Shown piece after piece: positions 9,207-17,477 of a stretch of 54,123 nt of DNA (positions within the stretch are counted from its first letter, which is position 1; every line of letters starts with the position of its first letter). The notes under the pieces are model-generated. The model made no database searches. It saw only the letters and a program-made list of their open reading frames with translations, and was not told the DNA's origin. Origin of the DNA: JBOCEF01 sp047610385 (GTDB lineage Bacteria; Pseudomonadota; Alphaproteobacteria; Rhodobacterales; Rhodobacteraceae); the NCBI GenBank assembly GCA_047610385.1, contig JBLGAC010000027.1, forward strand, positions 1-54,123, in the 5' to 3' direction. Made by a program: the position numbers and the translations under genes.

Positions 9207-10568
9207 TCAGCGTTTCTTGGCCTTGCCCGAATATGGGTTGTCGGTCTTGCGATAGTTGAGCCGGATCGGCACGCCGTCCAGCCCGAAATCGCGCCGCATG
9301 CCGTTCACCAGATAGCGGGTGTAGCTTTCCGGCAGGTCGTCGCCCTTTTGCGCAAAGATCACAAAGGTCGGCGGACGGCTTTTCACCTGCGTCATGTATT
9401 TCAGCTTGATCCGGCGGCCCGACGGGGCGGGCGGCGGGTGCGCCTCAGTCTGGGTCATCAGCCAGCGGTTCAGATGGCCGGTGGAAATACGGGTGTTCCA
9501 CAGCTCATAGATCTTGCCGATCGCTTCGCGCAGCTTGTCGAGGTTTTTGCCATGCAACGCTGAGATGAACACCAAAGGTGCACCCTTCAGCTGCGGCAGC
9601 AGGCGGGCGAAATCCTCGCGCAATTCCTTGGCGCGGATCGACTTGTCGTCCTCAAGGTCCCATTTGTTGACCGCGACGACCACAGCGCGGCCTTCGCTTT
9701 CGGCCAGATCCGCAAGGCGCAGATCCTGAGTTTCAAACGGGATCGTGCTGTCCAGCACCACCACCACGACCTCGGCGAACTTGATGGCGCGGATGCCGTC
9801 CTGGACGGACATCTTTTCCAGCTTGTCATCGATGCGCGCACGTTTGCGCATGCCCGCGGTGTCGAAAATGCGGACCGGCATTCCGTCCCATTTCATCTGG
9901 ACCGAAATCGAATCGCGCGTGATCCCGGCCTCAGGCCCGGTCAGCATGCGGTCTTCGCCCAGAATCGCGTTCACCAGCGTGGACTTGCCTGCGTTCGGGC
10001 GGCCCATGATGGCGATCTGCACGGGCTTGCCGTCGCGTTCTTCGGCCTCATCATCGGCGGCATTGACTTCCTTGGCCTCCACCAGCGGTGCGAGGGCGGC
10101 GAACAAATCGCCAAAGCCTTCGCCATGCTCCGCCGACAGCCCGATCGGCGCGCCGAGGCCGAGGCTCCAGGCCTCCATCACCCCGTCTTCGCCCTGACGC
10201 CCTTCGGCCTTGTTGACCCCAAGCACCACGGTCACGCCGCGCTTGTGCAGCAGGGCTGCGAATTCCATGTCCGGCCCGGTGATCCCGGTGCGCGCATCGA
10301 CGACGAACAGGCACGCGTCGGCCATGTCCACCGCGCGTTCGGTCAGCGCGCGCATCCGGCCCTGAAGGCTGTCATCCTTTGCGTCTTCAAGCCCCGCAGT
10401 GTCGATGACGGTGAAGCGCAGATCCCCGAGGCGCGCTTCGCCTTCGCGCAGATCACGGGTCAAACCGGGCGTGTCGTCCACAAGCGCCATGCGCTTGCCC
10501 ACGAGGCGGTTGAACAGCGTCGATTTGCCCACATTGGGCCGACCCACGATGGCGAGGACGAAAGGCAT
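9207..10568 (-). CDS. der: Ribosome-assembly GTPase Der (EngA)
   Basis: An essential double GTPase for 50S ribosome maturation, 453 residues. G domain 1 has GRPNVGKS (residues 9-16), DTAG and NKAEG, where Glu replaces the canonical Asp of G4. G domain 2 has GRPNAGKS (189-196), DTAGM and NKWD. The C-terminal KH-like domain ends with the basic tail GKAKKR. Length and architecture are normal. It lies downstream of the yfgM-like gene and bamB, the same order as in enterobacteria. It is separated from bamB by about 110 bp containing a GC-rich hairpin (10594-10622). Confidence 0.97.
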   Translation of the reverse strand: MPFVLAIVGRPNVGKSTLFNRLVGKRMALVDDTPGLTRDLREGEARLGDLRFTVIDTAGLEDAKDDSLQGRMRALTERAVDMADACLFVVDARTGITGPDMEFAALLHKRGVTVVLGVNKAEGRQGEDGVMEAWSLGLGAPIGLSAEHGEGFGDLFAALAPLVEAKEVNAADDEAEERDGKPVQIAIMGRPNAGKSTLVNAILGEDRMLTGPEAGITRDSISVQMKWDGMPVRIFDTAGMRKRARIDDKLEKMSVQDGIRAIKFAEVVVVVLDSTIPFETQDLRLADLAESEGRAVVVAVNKWDLEDDKSIRAKELREDFARLLPQLKGAPLVFISALHGKNLDKLREAIGKIYELWNTRISTGHLNRWLMTQTEAHPPPAPSGRRIKLKYMTQVKSRPPTFVIFAQKGDDLPESYTRYLVNGMRRDFGLDGVPIRLNYRKTDNPYSGKAKKR

Positions 10569-10593
10569 CCGTTAAATCCCGTCAAATGCAGTT

Positions 10594-10622
10594 GGGGGCC
10601 CGCGCGTTGCCGCGCGGCCCCC
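10594..10622 (-). terminator. Intra-operon GC hairpin between bamB and der
   Basis: An imperfect inverted repeat, GGGGGC(C)CGCGCG with CGCGCGGCCCCC, around a short loop. In the direction of transcription it is not followed by a U run. It may be an attenuator or RNA-stabilising hairpin rather than a full terminator. Confidence 0.4.
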
Positions 10623-10677
10623 GGTTTTCAGCGTCGTTGCCGCGCCTATCGCCCGGCATGGCCCTGTCAGTCAAGCC

Positions 10678-12009
10678 TCAGCGGTATGCCAGCAGCTGAC
10701 CATCATCGGTCTGCACGTAGATCGTGCCGTCATAGGCGATTGGTCCGGTGACCGATCCGCCGGGCATTTCAAGGACATCGCGGGGCTCACCGCTTACGCC
10801 ATCAAAGGCCAGAAGGCGTCCGTCCGAGGATGTGATCCACGCACGGCCCCCCGCCAGAACCGGCCCGGCCCAAGTGATCTGGCCGTCGCGGTCCTCCATG
10901 TCCTCAAACCCGTCGAGGGTGCGCGCCCACATCGTGCGTCCGGTGGATGCGTCAAGCCGCAGCAGCCGCGGTTCGGTGGTCACGACATACACGCTGTCGC
11001 CCGCCACCCAGACCGGAGACAACGACCCGAAGCTGCGCTTCCAGATCTGGCCACCATTGCGCCCGTCAATGCCGGCCAACTGCCCGCTCGCGGTGCCGGC
11101 AACGATGATGGTACCCGCCAGCACAGGGCCGGACGTCAGGTCTGAGAACGCCGCCAGCCCTTCGCCGCCTGCGCTGACGCCAAGGTTAACTGACCACACC
11201 CGAACACCTGACGGAATGCGGATGACCGACAATTCGCCCGACCCGAATGGGATCAAGGCAGCGCCGGGGGCTGCGGCAGGGGACCCGCGTCCCAGATTGC
11301 CGTAGCGCGTGGACTGCCCCTCGCTGCGCCACGCAACCGTGCCGTCTGCGGCGTCAAAGCCGATCACGCCGTTGATCGCTGACACCGCGACCACCTGCCC
11401 CTGCGTCGCCACCGGGGCGCTGCGATAGGGCGCGTCGCCGCGCGCACGCCAACGGATTGCGCCGCTGGCCGGATCAAGCGCCAGAACCTCACCAAAGCCG
11501 GTGGTCGCAAACAGGGCACCGCCGCCCAGGGCGAGGCCGCCGCCATAGCCGACCTCATCATCTTCACCATCCAAGGTCAGATCTGCGGTCCAGACCAGAC
11601 GGCCGCTTGCGGCGTCGAAGGCGCGCACGCCCGACGCGCCGTCGCGCACGTAAATCCGCCCATCGCTGGCCACCGGCGTGCCCGGCGGAAGCAGATCGGC
11701 GGGCGCGGTGCCTGCCGACGCGCGCCAGACCAGCTTTGCCGTTGTCGGCCCCGGCAGATTGCCGCCCGAATGCGCCGCATCGCCGCCCGCATGGGTCCAA
11801 GCCAATGGCGAGACCATGATCGGCAGCGGGCGCAGTTCGGTGGTGGAATCGCTCAGCGCAACCGGATCGACGTTGCGCACCGGGGTCCGCTCACCTTCAA
11901 GGCGCGCCGGTCCATCGCTGGAACACCCCGACAGCAAAAGAACCAGCGCCGTCGCCGCCAAAGGCAGGCGCGACGCAGATGCGGCGAATGCACGGGCGCT
12001 GGTGATCAC
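10678..12009 (-). CDS. bamB: Outer-membrane assembly lipoprotein BamB (PQQ-like beta-propeller)
   Basis: 443 residues. The N-terminal lipoprotein signal has a lipobox ending LLLSGC, with the acylated Cys29. The rest consists of repeated beta-propeller blades with PQQ-type signatures such as AFDAASGRLVW, ALDPASGAIRW, GIDGRNGGQIWKR and RLDASTGRTMW. BamB is a periplasm-facing, outer-membrane-anchored accessory of the Bam complex that inserts beta-barrel proteins. Its ATG overlaps the stop of the upstream yfgM-like gene by four bases, and der follows. This gene order supports the assignment. Confidence 0.93.
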   Translation of the reverse strand: MITSARAFAASASRLPLAATALVLLLSGCSSDGPARLEGERTPVRNVDPVALSDSTTELRPLPIMVSPLAWTHAGGDAAHSGGNLPGPTTAKLVWRASAGTAPADLLPPGTPVASDGRIYVRDGASGVRAFDAASGRLVWTADLTLDGEDDEVGYGGGLALGGGALFATTGFGEVLALDPASGAIRWRARGDAPYRSAPVATQGQVVAVSAINGVIGFDAADGTVAWRSEGQSTRYGNLGRGSPAAAPGAALIPFGSGELSVIRIPSGVRVWSVNLGVSAGGEGLAAFSDLTSGPVLAGTIIVAGTASGQLAGIDGRNGGQIWKRSFGSLSPVWVAGDSVYVVTTEPRLLRLDASTGRTMWARTLDGFEDMEDRDGQITWAGPVLAGGRAWITSSDGRLLAFDGVSGEPRDVLEMPGGSVTGPIAYDGTIYVQTDDGQLLAYR

Positions 12010-12662
12010 GCGTCGTCCCCCTTGGGCAAAAGCTCCATCAGGAAATTCAGGCGGCGGCGCAGCTGGCCAGAGGCCATGGGATCTGACAGCGCGTCTGTGG
12101 CATCAATGCGCGCACCAGACTGATCGCCGGCCTCAAGCTTGGCAACAGCGCGCTGTTCAAGCGCCAGCAGGCGGAACGGCGCACCTTCGACCAAATAGGG
12201 CGTCAGCGCATCGATCCGCGCCTCTGGCGTCAGGTCGGGCAATTCGATCATCAACGCGCGGAACCCGGCCAGATCGCGGTAGAGGCCCGAAGCCTCAGCC
12301 GAATCGGCGGCTGTGTTCAGCGCATTCGCCGCGGCCGCGTCATCCCCGGCTTCGGCCGCAGCCGATGCCTGCGACAGCCGCGCCACCAGCGCTGGTCCGC
12401 CGTCAAGCGTGATGGCAGCTTCGCCGAAGCGTGCAGATCTTTCAGCCGGTCCCGGCACCGCAGCGGCGCTTCGCAGCTTTGCGCCCGCCGATTGCGCAGC
12501 GGTACGGTCCTGCTGTTTGTGCCATTCCAGCAGCCCAGCCGCGGCCACAACCGCCACGATGGCGCCGATCAAGGCCGGCGCCCAGGTGCGCCAGATTTTC
12601 AACATGCGGTCGCGGCGCAGTTCTTCCGTGACCTCATGGATGAAGCCGTCAGTATCGCTCAT
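12006..12662 (-). CDS. YfgM-like membrane-anchored TPR protein
   Basis: 218 residues: a short cytoplasmic N-terminus, one transmembrane helix (about 28-46, APALIGAIVAVVAAAGLL) and a periplasmic region of TPR-like helical repeats rich in Ala and Asp. The start at 12662 (MSDTDGF) is preferred over upstream in-frame codons because GAGGGAG lies just before it. Position immediately before bamB and der fits YfgM, which links the Sec translocon with periplasmic chaperones in E. coli. In alphaproteobacteria it is annotated as a tetratricopeptide protein. Function by analogy only. Confidence 0.85.
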   Translation of the reverse strand: MSDTDGFIHEVTEELRRDRMLKIWRTWAPALIGAIVAVVAAAGLLEWHKQQDRTAAQSAGAKLRSAAAVPGPAERSARFGEAAITLDGGPALVARLSQASAAAEAGDDAAAANALNTAADSAEASGLYRDLAGFRALMIELPDLTPEARIDALTPYLVEGAPFRLLALEQRAVAKLEAGDQSGARIDATDALSDPMASGQLRRRLNFLMELLPKGDDA

Positions 12663-13000
12663 CCCCGCGCTCCCTCGTTCAGCCCTGAGCCCCGGATCGA
12701 CCCTAGCTCGGCTATGCACCAGCGCCGCGCGTGATGCAACAGGGTGGCCTGCTGCGGGCATCATCATGCGCTTGTTGGTACCGGTCCAGTCTTATAAACA
12801 AATTTTCATCCGGGCGACGGAACCCTGCGTATCAGACGTGCCACCCATAGAAACGTGCGGTCTGAACGCCCCGTCTGCGCTGCATCGCAGCAACCGCCAG
12901 ACTTGCACCCCGACAACCGGTCGCCATATGTGCTGGAAACCATTTCCCTGCGCGTCAACCAGACGTCAGGTCGAACTTTTGATCGCGGAGAGAATTCTGG
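12663..13000. promoter_or_regulatory. Divergent promoter region, yfgM-like operon / RND operon
   Basis: 338 bp between divergent starts. On the plus strand TTGTTG (12772-12777) and TATAAA (12793-12798) form a possible -35/-10 pair with a short 15-bp spacer. GGAGAGA precedes the efflux adaptor start. No clear operator palindrome was seen and no regulator gene adjoins. Confidence 0.35.
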
Positions 13001-14080
13001 ATGCGTTTGTTCCCACTCCTGTTGGCCGCTGCGGTGATGATCGGTCTTTATTTCTGGATCGTACATCCCAAAGACAACACCCAGCCCGCGCCTGAAACCG
13101 TCGTCAGTGCGCCCGGCGCCGAAGTGGTTCCGCCGGTCAAGGTCGTGGTCTTCACATCGCGTGAGCGGCCCGTGCAAAGCGCCATCGTGCTGCGCGGGCG
13201 CACTGAGGCGCATCGCTCCGTTGAGGTGCGCGCCGAAACCGCCGGCCTTGTGGTGACCGAACCGATGCGCGCAGGCGCCCGCGTCAAGGCTGGCGACATT
13301 TTGTGTGAGCTGCAAATGGGGTCACGCTCTGCGCAGCTCGGCCAAGCCAAGGCCGCGCTTTTGCAGGCTGAGGCCGACAACAACGCCGCCCAAAAACTGG
13401 CTGAGCGCGGCTATACCTCTGAAACCACCGCCATCGCCCGCCGCGCCGCCTTGGAGGCCGCCCATGCCGCGGTGGATCAGGTGCAGCTTGACATCCGACG
13501 GCTGGAAATGCGCGCGCCGTTTGGCGGAGTGCTGGAAAGCGACACCGCGGAGCTGGGGGCGCTGCTGCGCTCCGGCGATGTGTGCGCCGCGCTTATCTCG
13601 CTCAACCCCATCAAGATCGTCGGCTTTGTGCCTGAGATCGACGTGGAAAAAGTAGCGCTCGGCATGGCCGCTGATGCGCGTCTGGTGTCAGGCCGCGCTA
13701 TGTCTGGCGTGGTCAGCTTTGTGTCGCGCTCCGCCGATCCCAAAACCCGCACTTTTCGGGTAGAGGTCGCCGCGCCGAACGCGGATGAAACCATCAGCGA
13801 CGGCATGACTGCCGAAATCGCCATCCCCCTTGCCGGGCAGCGCGCCCATCTGGTGCCGCAGGCGGCGCTTACCCTCAACAACGCGGGAAAGATGGGCGTG
13901 CGCACGGCCAAAGACGGCAAAGCGCATTTCATGCCGGTGACCATCTTGCGCGATGAACAGCGCGGCGTCTGGGTTCTGGGTCTGCCTGATGCGGCGGACG
14001 TGATCATCGTGGGGCAGGAATATGTCTCCGAGGGCCGCACCATCACGCCCACCTTCACTGAATGGGATGTCAACGGATGA
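13001..14080 (+). CDS. RND efflux periplasmic adaptor (membrane-fusion protein)
   Basis: 359 residues with an N-terminal transmembrane anchor (about 4-20), no lipobox, then HlyD/AcrA-type domains. The first half-lipoyl segment (RSVEVRAETAGLV...VKAGDILCELQ) is followed by a short alpha-hairpin with Ala-rich helices, the second half-lipoyl segment (EMRAPFGGVLES..ELGALLRSGD), and the beta-barrel and membrane-proximal domains. It links the inner-membrane pump encoded next to an outer-membrane channel not encoded here. Its stop overlaps the pump ATG (ATGA at 14077), so the two are translationally coupled. The start is supported by GGAGAGA 7-8 bp upstream. The exported substrate cannot be told. Confidence 0.92.
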   Translation: MRLFPLLLAAAVMIGLYFWIVHPKDNTQPAPETVVSAPGAEVVPPVKVVVFTSRERPVQSAIVLRGRTEAHRSVEVRAETAGLVVTEPMRAGARVKAGDILCELQMGSRSAQLGQAKAALLQAEADNNAAQKLAERGYTSETTAIARRAALEAAHAAVDQVQLDIRRLEMRAPFGGVLESDTAELGALLRSGDVCAALISLNPIKIVGFVPEIDVEKVALGMAADARLVSGRAMSGVVSFVSRSADPKTRTFRVEVAAPNADETISDGMTAEIAIPLAGQRAHLVPQAALTLNNAGKMGVRTAKDGKAHFMPVTILRDEQRGVWVLGLPDAADVIIVGQEYVSEGRTITPTFTEWDVNG

Positions 14081-17000
14081 TCGGCTTGGTGGACTGGGCA
14101 ACCGCGCGCGCCCGCACGATTTTCGCCTTTGTGATCTTGTCGATTCTGGCGGGCAGCGTCTCCTACATGTCCCTGCCCAAAGAGGGCGAGCCGGACATCG
14201 ACGTGCCGATCATCTTTGTGTCGGTCGGGTTCCCCGGCATTTCGGCCAGCGACAGCGAACGGCTGCTGATCAAGCCGCTGGAAACCGAATTGTCGGATGT
14301 CGACGGGCTCGACAACATGACCGCCTTTGCCTCCGACGGGTATGCGGGCATCCTGCTGAAATTCGATTTTGGCTGGGACAAAGCCGCGACGCTTGCGCAG
14401 GTGCGCGAAGCGACCGACCGCTCCAAAGGCGATTTCCCTGACGGCTACAACGAACCGGTGGTTGCGGAGGTCAATCTCTCAGAATTCCCGATCCTGGTCG
14501 TGTCGCTGTCGGGCGCCGTGCCCGAACGCACGCTGCTGCGCCTTGCCAAGGACCTGCAGCAGGAAATCGAGAGCTTGGGCCCCGTGCTTGACGCCGGCCT
14601 TGCCGGGCACCGCGATGAAATGCTTGAGGTGCTGATCGACCCCCTGAAGCTTGAGGCTTATGACATCACCGCGGTCGAACTGGCAGCGGTTGTGAACAAC
14701 AACAACCGCCTTGTGGCAGCGGGCGCGGTGGAGGCGGGGTCTGGGCAGTTCTCAGTCAAGCTGCCGGGATCGTTCGAAAGCGCGCAGGACGTCTATAGCC
14801 TGCCCATAAAGGTCAACGGCGACCGCGTTGTGACCATGGGCGATGTGGCGCAGATCAACCTGACATTCCAGGACGCCACCGGCACCGCGCGCTTCAACGG
14901 CGAGACGACCATCGCGCTGCAGGTTGTGAAGCGCAAAGGTGAGCCGATCATCGACACGGTCGCCTCGGTCAAAGAGGTGGTCGCCCGCGTGCGCGCCACC
15001 TGGCCTGAGCCGTTGCAAACCGCGGTGAATGTTGGCTTTTCGATGGACGAAAGCAACAACGTCAAAGGCATGGTCAGCCAGCTCGAAGGCTCAGTGCTGA
15101 CGGCCATCGCGCTGGTGATGATCGTGGTGCTGGCGGCGCTGGGGCTGCGCTCTGCATTGCTGGTCGGGTTTGCGATCCCGACCTCATTTCTGTTGTGCTT
15201 TGCGATGCTGGCAATGTTCGGCATGTCGATCACCAACATCGTGATGTTTGGCCTGATCCTTGCGGTCGGCATGTTGGTGGACGGCGCGATTGTCGTGGTC
15301 GAATACGCGGACCAGCAGATCAAACGCGGCGTCGGACCGATGACTGCCTATGGCGATGCGGCCAAACGCATGTTCTGGCCGATTGTGTCATCCACAGCGA
15401 CCACGCTTTGCGCGTTCCTGCCGATGCTGTTCTGGCCGGGCATGCCAGGGCAGTTCATGGGCAACCTGCCGATCACGCTGATCTTTGTGCTGTCCGCGTC
15501 CCTGGTGGTTGCGCTGATTTATCTGCCGGTGATCGGCGGCGTGGTCGGGCGTCTCAACCAAGTGACAGACCGCATCGGCCGCGCAGTCGGGCGCAAGGTT
15601 GGCATAAAGAAAAAGCCGGTCCTGCCGCCCTTGGCCGGGTATCGCCGCAGTTGGTTCGGCCATGCGATCCATTTCATCACCGGCAACCCGATCATGCCTT
15701 TTGTCGCCCTGTTCGCCGCGTTCTTCGCGGTTTACAGCGCCTTTGGCATTTACGGCGCAAACAACAATGGCGTCGAATTCTTCGTGAAAACTGAACCTGA
15801 GCGCGCCGTGGTCTATGTGCGTGCGCGCGGCAACCTGTCCTTGCAAGAACGTGATCGCCTGCTGCGCGAGGTTGAACAAATCGTGCTGCCCGTGGACGGC
15901 ATCGACAGCGTCTTTGCCTTTGCCGGCGATGGCGGGCTGAACCAGCGCGGCGGCAATTCACCCACCGACTCCATCGGCCAGATCCAGCTGGAGCTGAAGC
16001 CTTGGGGCACCCGCCGCGCCGGTCAGGAGGTGCTCGACGACGTCAACACACGCCTTGCCGCCTATCCCGGCGTCTATGCTGAGATCATGCCCCAGAACCG
16101 CGGCCCAGCGTCGGGCAAGCCGGTCCAAATCCGCGTGAAGGGCAACAATTGGGAGGACCTGCAACAGGCCGCCGCCATCTTGCGCGCGCGCATGGATGCA
16201 ACCGTCGGCCTGCGGGAACAGGAAGACACCCGCCCCCTGCCCGGCATTGATTGGGAACTGGACGTGGACGTGGCCACCGCCGGGCGTTTCGGGGCTGACA
16301 TTTCCACCATCGGGACCATGGTCAACCTGATCACCCGGGGCGTGAAGCTGGACACCATGCGGCCCGACGGATCAGACGATGAAATTGAAATCCGCGTGCG
16401 CTATCCCGAACAGGACCGGCTGATCTCAACCTTGGATTCGATGCGCGTGCGCACGACCGCCGGTCTGGTGCCGCTGTCGAATTTCGTCACCCGATCGGCC
16501 AAGCACAAGCTGGGGGAAATCACCCGCTTTGACGGCACGCGGTTCTTCGACATCAAAGCGGATGTTGATCCGGGCGTGAACGCAAACGAAAAGGTCGCGG
16601 AGCTGACCGCTTGGATCAAGGCGGAAAGCCCTCTGCCCACCACCGTCGCCTGGTCACTGGTCGGCGATCAGGAAGAACAGGCCGAAAGCCAAGCGTTCCT
16701 TGGCCAGGCCTTTGCGGGTGCGCTGGGTCTGATGTTCGTGATCCTGCTGGCGCAGTTCAACTCGGTCTACAACTCCATCCTTGTGCTGTCGGCGGTGGTG
16801 ATGTCGGTGGCCGGTGTGCTGATGGGCATGCTGATCATGGGGCAGACCTTTTCGATCATCATGACCGGCACCGGAATCGTGGCTTTGGCCGGGATCGTGG
16901 TGAACAACAACATTGTGCTGATCGACACCTATCAGGAATTCAGCAGGCAAATGCCCAAGCTGGAGGCGATCGTGCGCACCGCGGAACAGCGCATCCGTCC

Positions 17001-17394
17001 GGTGCTTTTGACCACAATTACCACAATGGCGGGCCTGACGCCGATGATGTTCGGCATCTCGGTGGACTTCTTCGCAGGATCCTATGCCGTCGACTCGCCA
17101 ACCGCGCTGTGGTGGAAGCAGCTGGCAACAGCGGTGGTCTTTGGCCTTGGGGTTGCGACGGTTTTGACGCTGGTGGTGACGCCCGCCGCACTGGCCGCTC
17201 GGATCTGGATCACCAAGGGGCTGGTGCTTTTGGTGCAATTCCTGCGCTCTATGTGGGACCGCCGGGCTGGCGACGACCTGCGCCTTGCCCATGCTGCGAA
17301 AAAGGTCGGGCCCAGCGATCTGGTCTACGCCTCGGCTGAGGCTGAGGCTGAGCCGCTTGTGGCGGTGAACGTCTTCGGCAAAGCGGCGGAATGA
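14077..17394 (+). CDS. RND-type efflux pump inner-membrane permease
   Basis: 1105 residues, the usual size for AcrB/MexB-like pumps: TM1 near residue 15-35, a large periplasmic porter loop, TM2-6, a second porter loop and TM7-12. The proton-relay TM4 reads LAVGMLVDGAIVVVEYAD, keeping the first Asp of the AcrB DD pair but having Gly in place of the second, as in HME-type pumps. TM10-11 carry GIVALAGIVVNNNIVLIDT and RIRPVLLTTITTMAG, both typical. It pairs with the preceding adaptor and is followed by a strong terminator. The start at 14077 was chosen over 14062 because of the ATGA coupling and the family N-terminus. Confidence 0.94.
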   Translation: MIGLVDWATARARTIFAFVILSILAGSVSYMSLPKEGEPDIDVPIIFVSVGFPGISASDSERLLIKPLETELSDVDGLDNMTAFASDGYAGILLKFDFGWDKAATLAQVREATDRSKGDFPDGYNEPVVAEVNLSEFPILVVSLSGAVPERTLLRLAKDLQQEIESLGPVLDAGLAGHRDEMLEVLIDPLKLEAYDITAVELAAVVNNNNRLVAAGAVEAGSGQFSVKLPGSFESAQDVYSLPIKVNGDRVVTMGDVAQINLTFQDATGTARFNGETTIALQVVKRKGEPIIDTVASVKEVVARVRATWPEPLQTAVNVGFSMDESNNVKGMVSQLEGSVLTAIALVMIVVLAALGLRSALLVGFAIPTSFLLCFAMLAMFGMSITNIVMFGLILAVGMLVDGAIVVVEYADQQIKRGVGPMTAYGDAAKRMFWPIVSSTATTLCAFLPMLFWPGMPGQFMGNLPITLIFVLSASLVVALIYLPVIGGVVGRLNQVTDRIGRAVGRKVGIKKKPVLPPLAGYRRSWFGHAIHFITGNPIMPFVALFAAFFAVYSAFGIYGANNNGVEFFVKTEPERAVVYVRARGNLSLQERDRLLREVEQIVLPVDGIDSVFAFAGDGGLNQRGGNSPTDSIGQIQLELKPWGTRRAGQEVLDDVNTRLAAYPGVYAEIMPQNRGPASGKPVQIRVKGNNWEDLQQAAAILRARMDATVGLREQEDTRPLPGIDWELDVDVATAGRFGADISTIGTMVNLITRGVKLDTMRPDGSDDEIEIRVRYPEQDRLISTLDSMRVRTTAGLVPLSNFVTRSAKHKLGEITRFDGTRFFDIKADVDPGVNANEKVAELTAWIKAESPLPTTVAWSLVGDQEEQAESQAFLGQAFAGALGLMFVILLAQFNSVYNSILVLSAVVMSVAGVLMGMLIMGQTFSIIMTGTGIVALAGIVVNNNIVLIDTYQEFSRQMPKLEAIVRTAEQRIRPVLLTTITTMAGLTPMMFGISVDFFAGSYAVDSPTALWWKQLATAVVFGLGVATVLTLVVTPAALAARIWITKGLVLLVQFLRSMWDRRAGDDLRLAHAAKKVGPSDLVYASAEAEAEPLVAVNVFGKAAE

Positions 17395-17420
17395 TCCGCG
17401 CCTGACGGGGCGGACGCGAC

Positions 17421-17461
17421 AAAAAAGGGCCGCCGGGGATGATCCCCGGAGGCCCTTTTTG
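17421..17461. terminator. Bidirectional rho-independent terminator
   Basis: A long near-perfect inverted repeat: AAAAAGGGCC.CCGGGGA, a TGA loop, TCCCCGG.GGCCCTTTTT. It has A and T runs at its two ends, so it can stop transcription from both sides. It lies between the convergent RND pump and ABC exporter genes. Confidence 0.95.
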
Positions 17462-17477
17462 TTTGGCGCAGGTCGGC

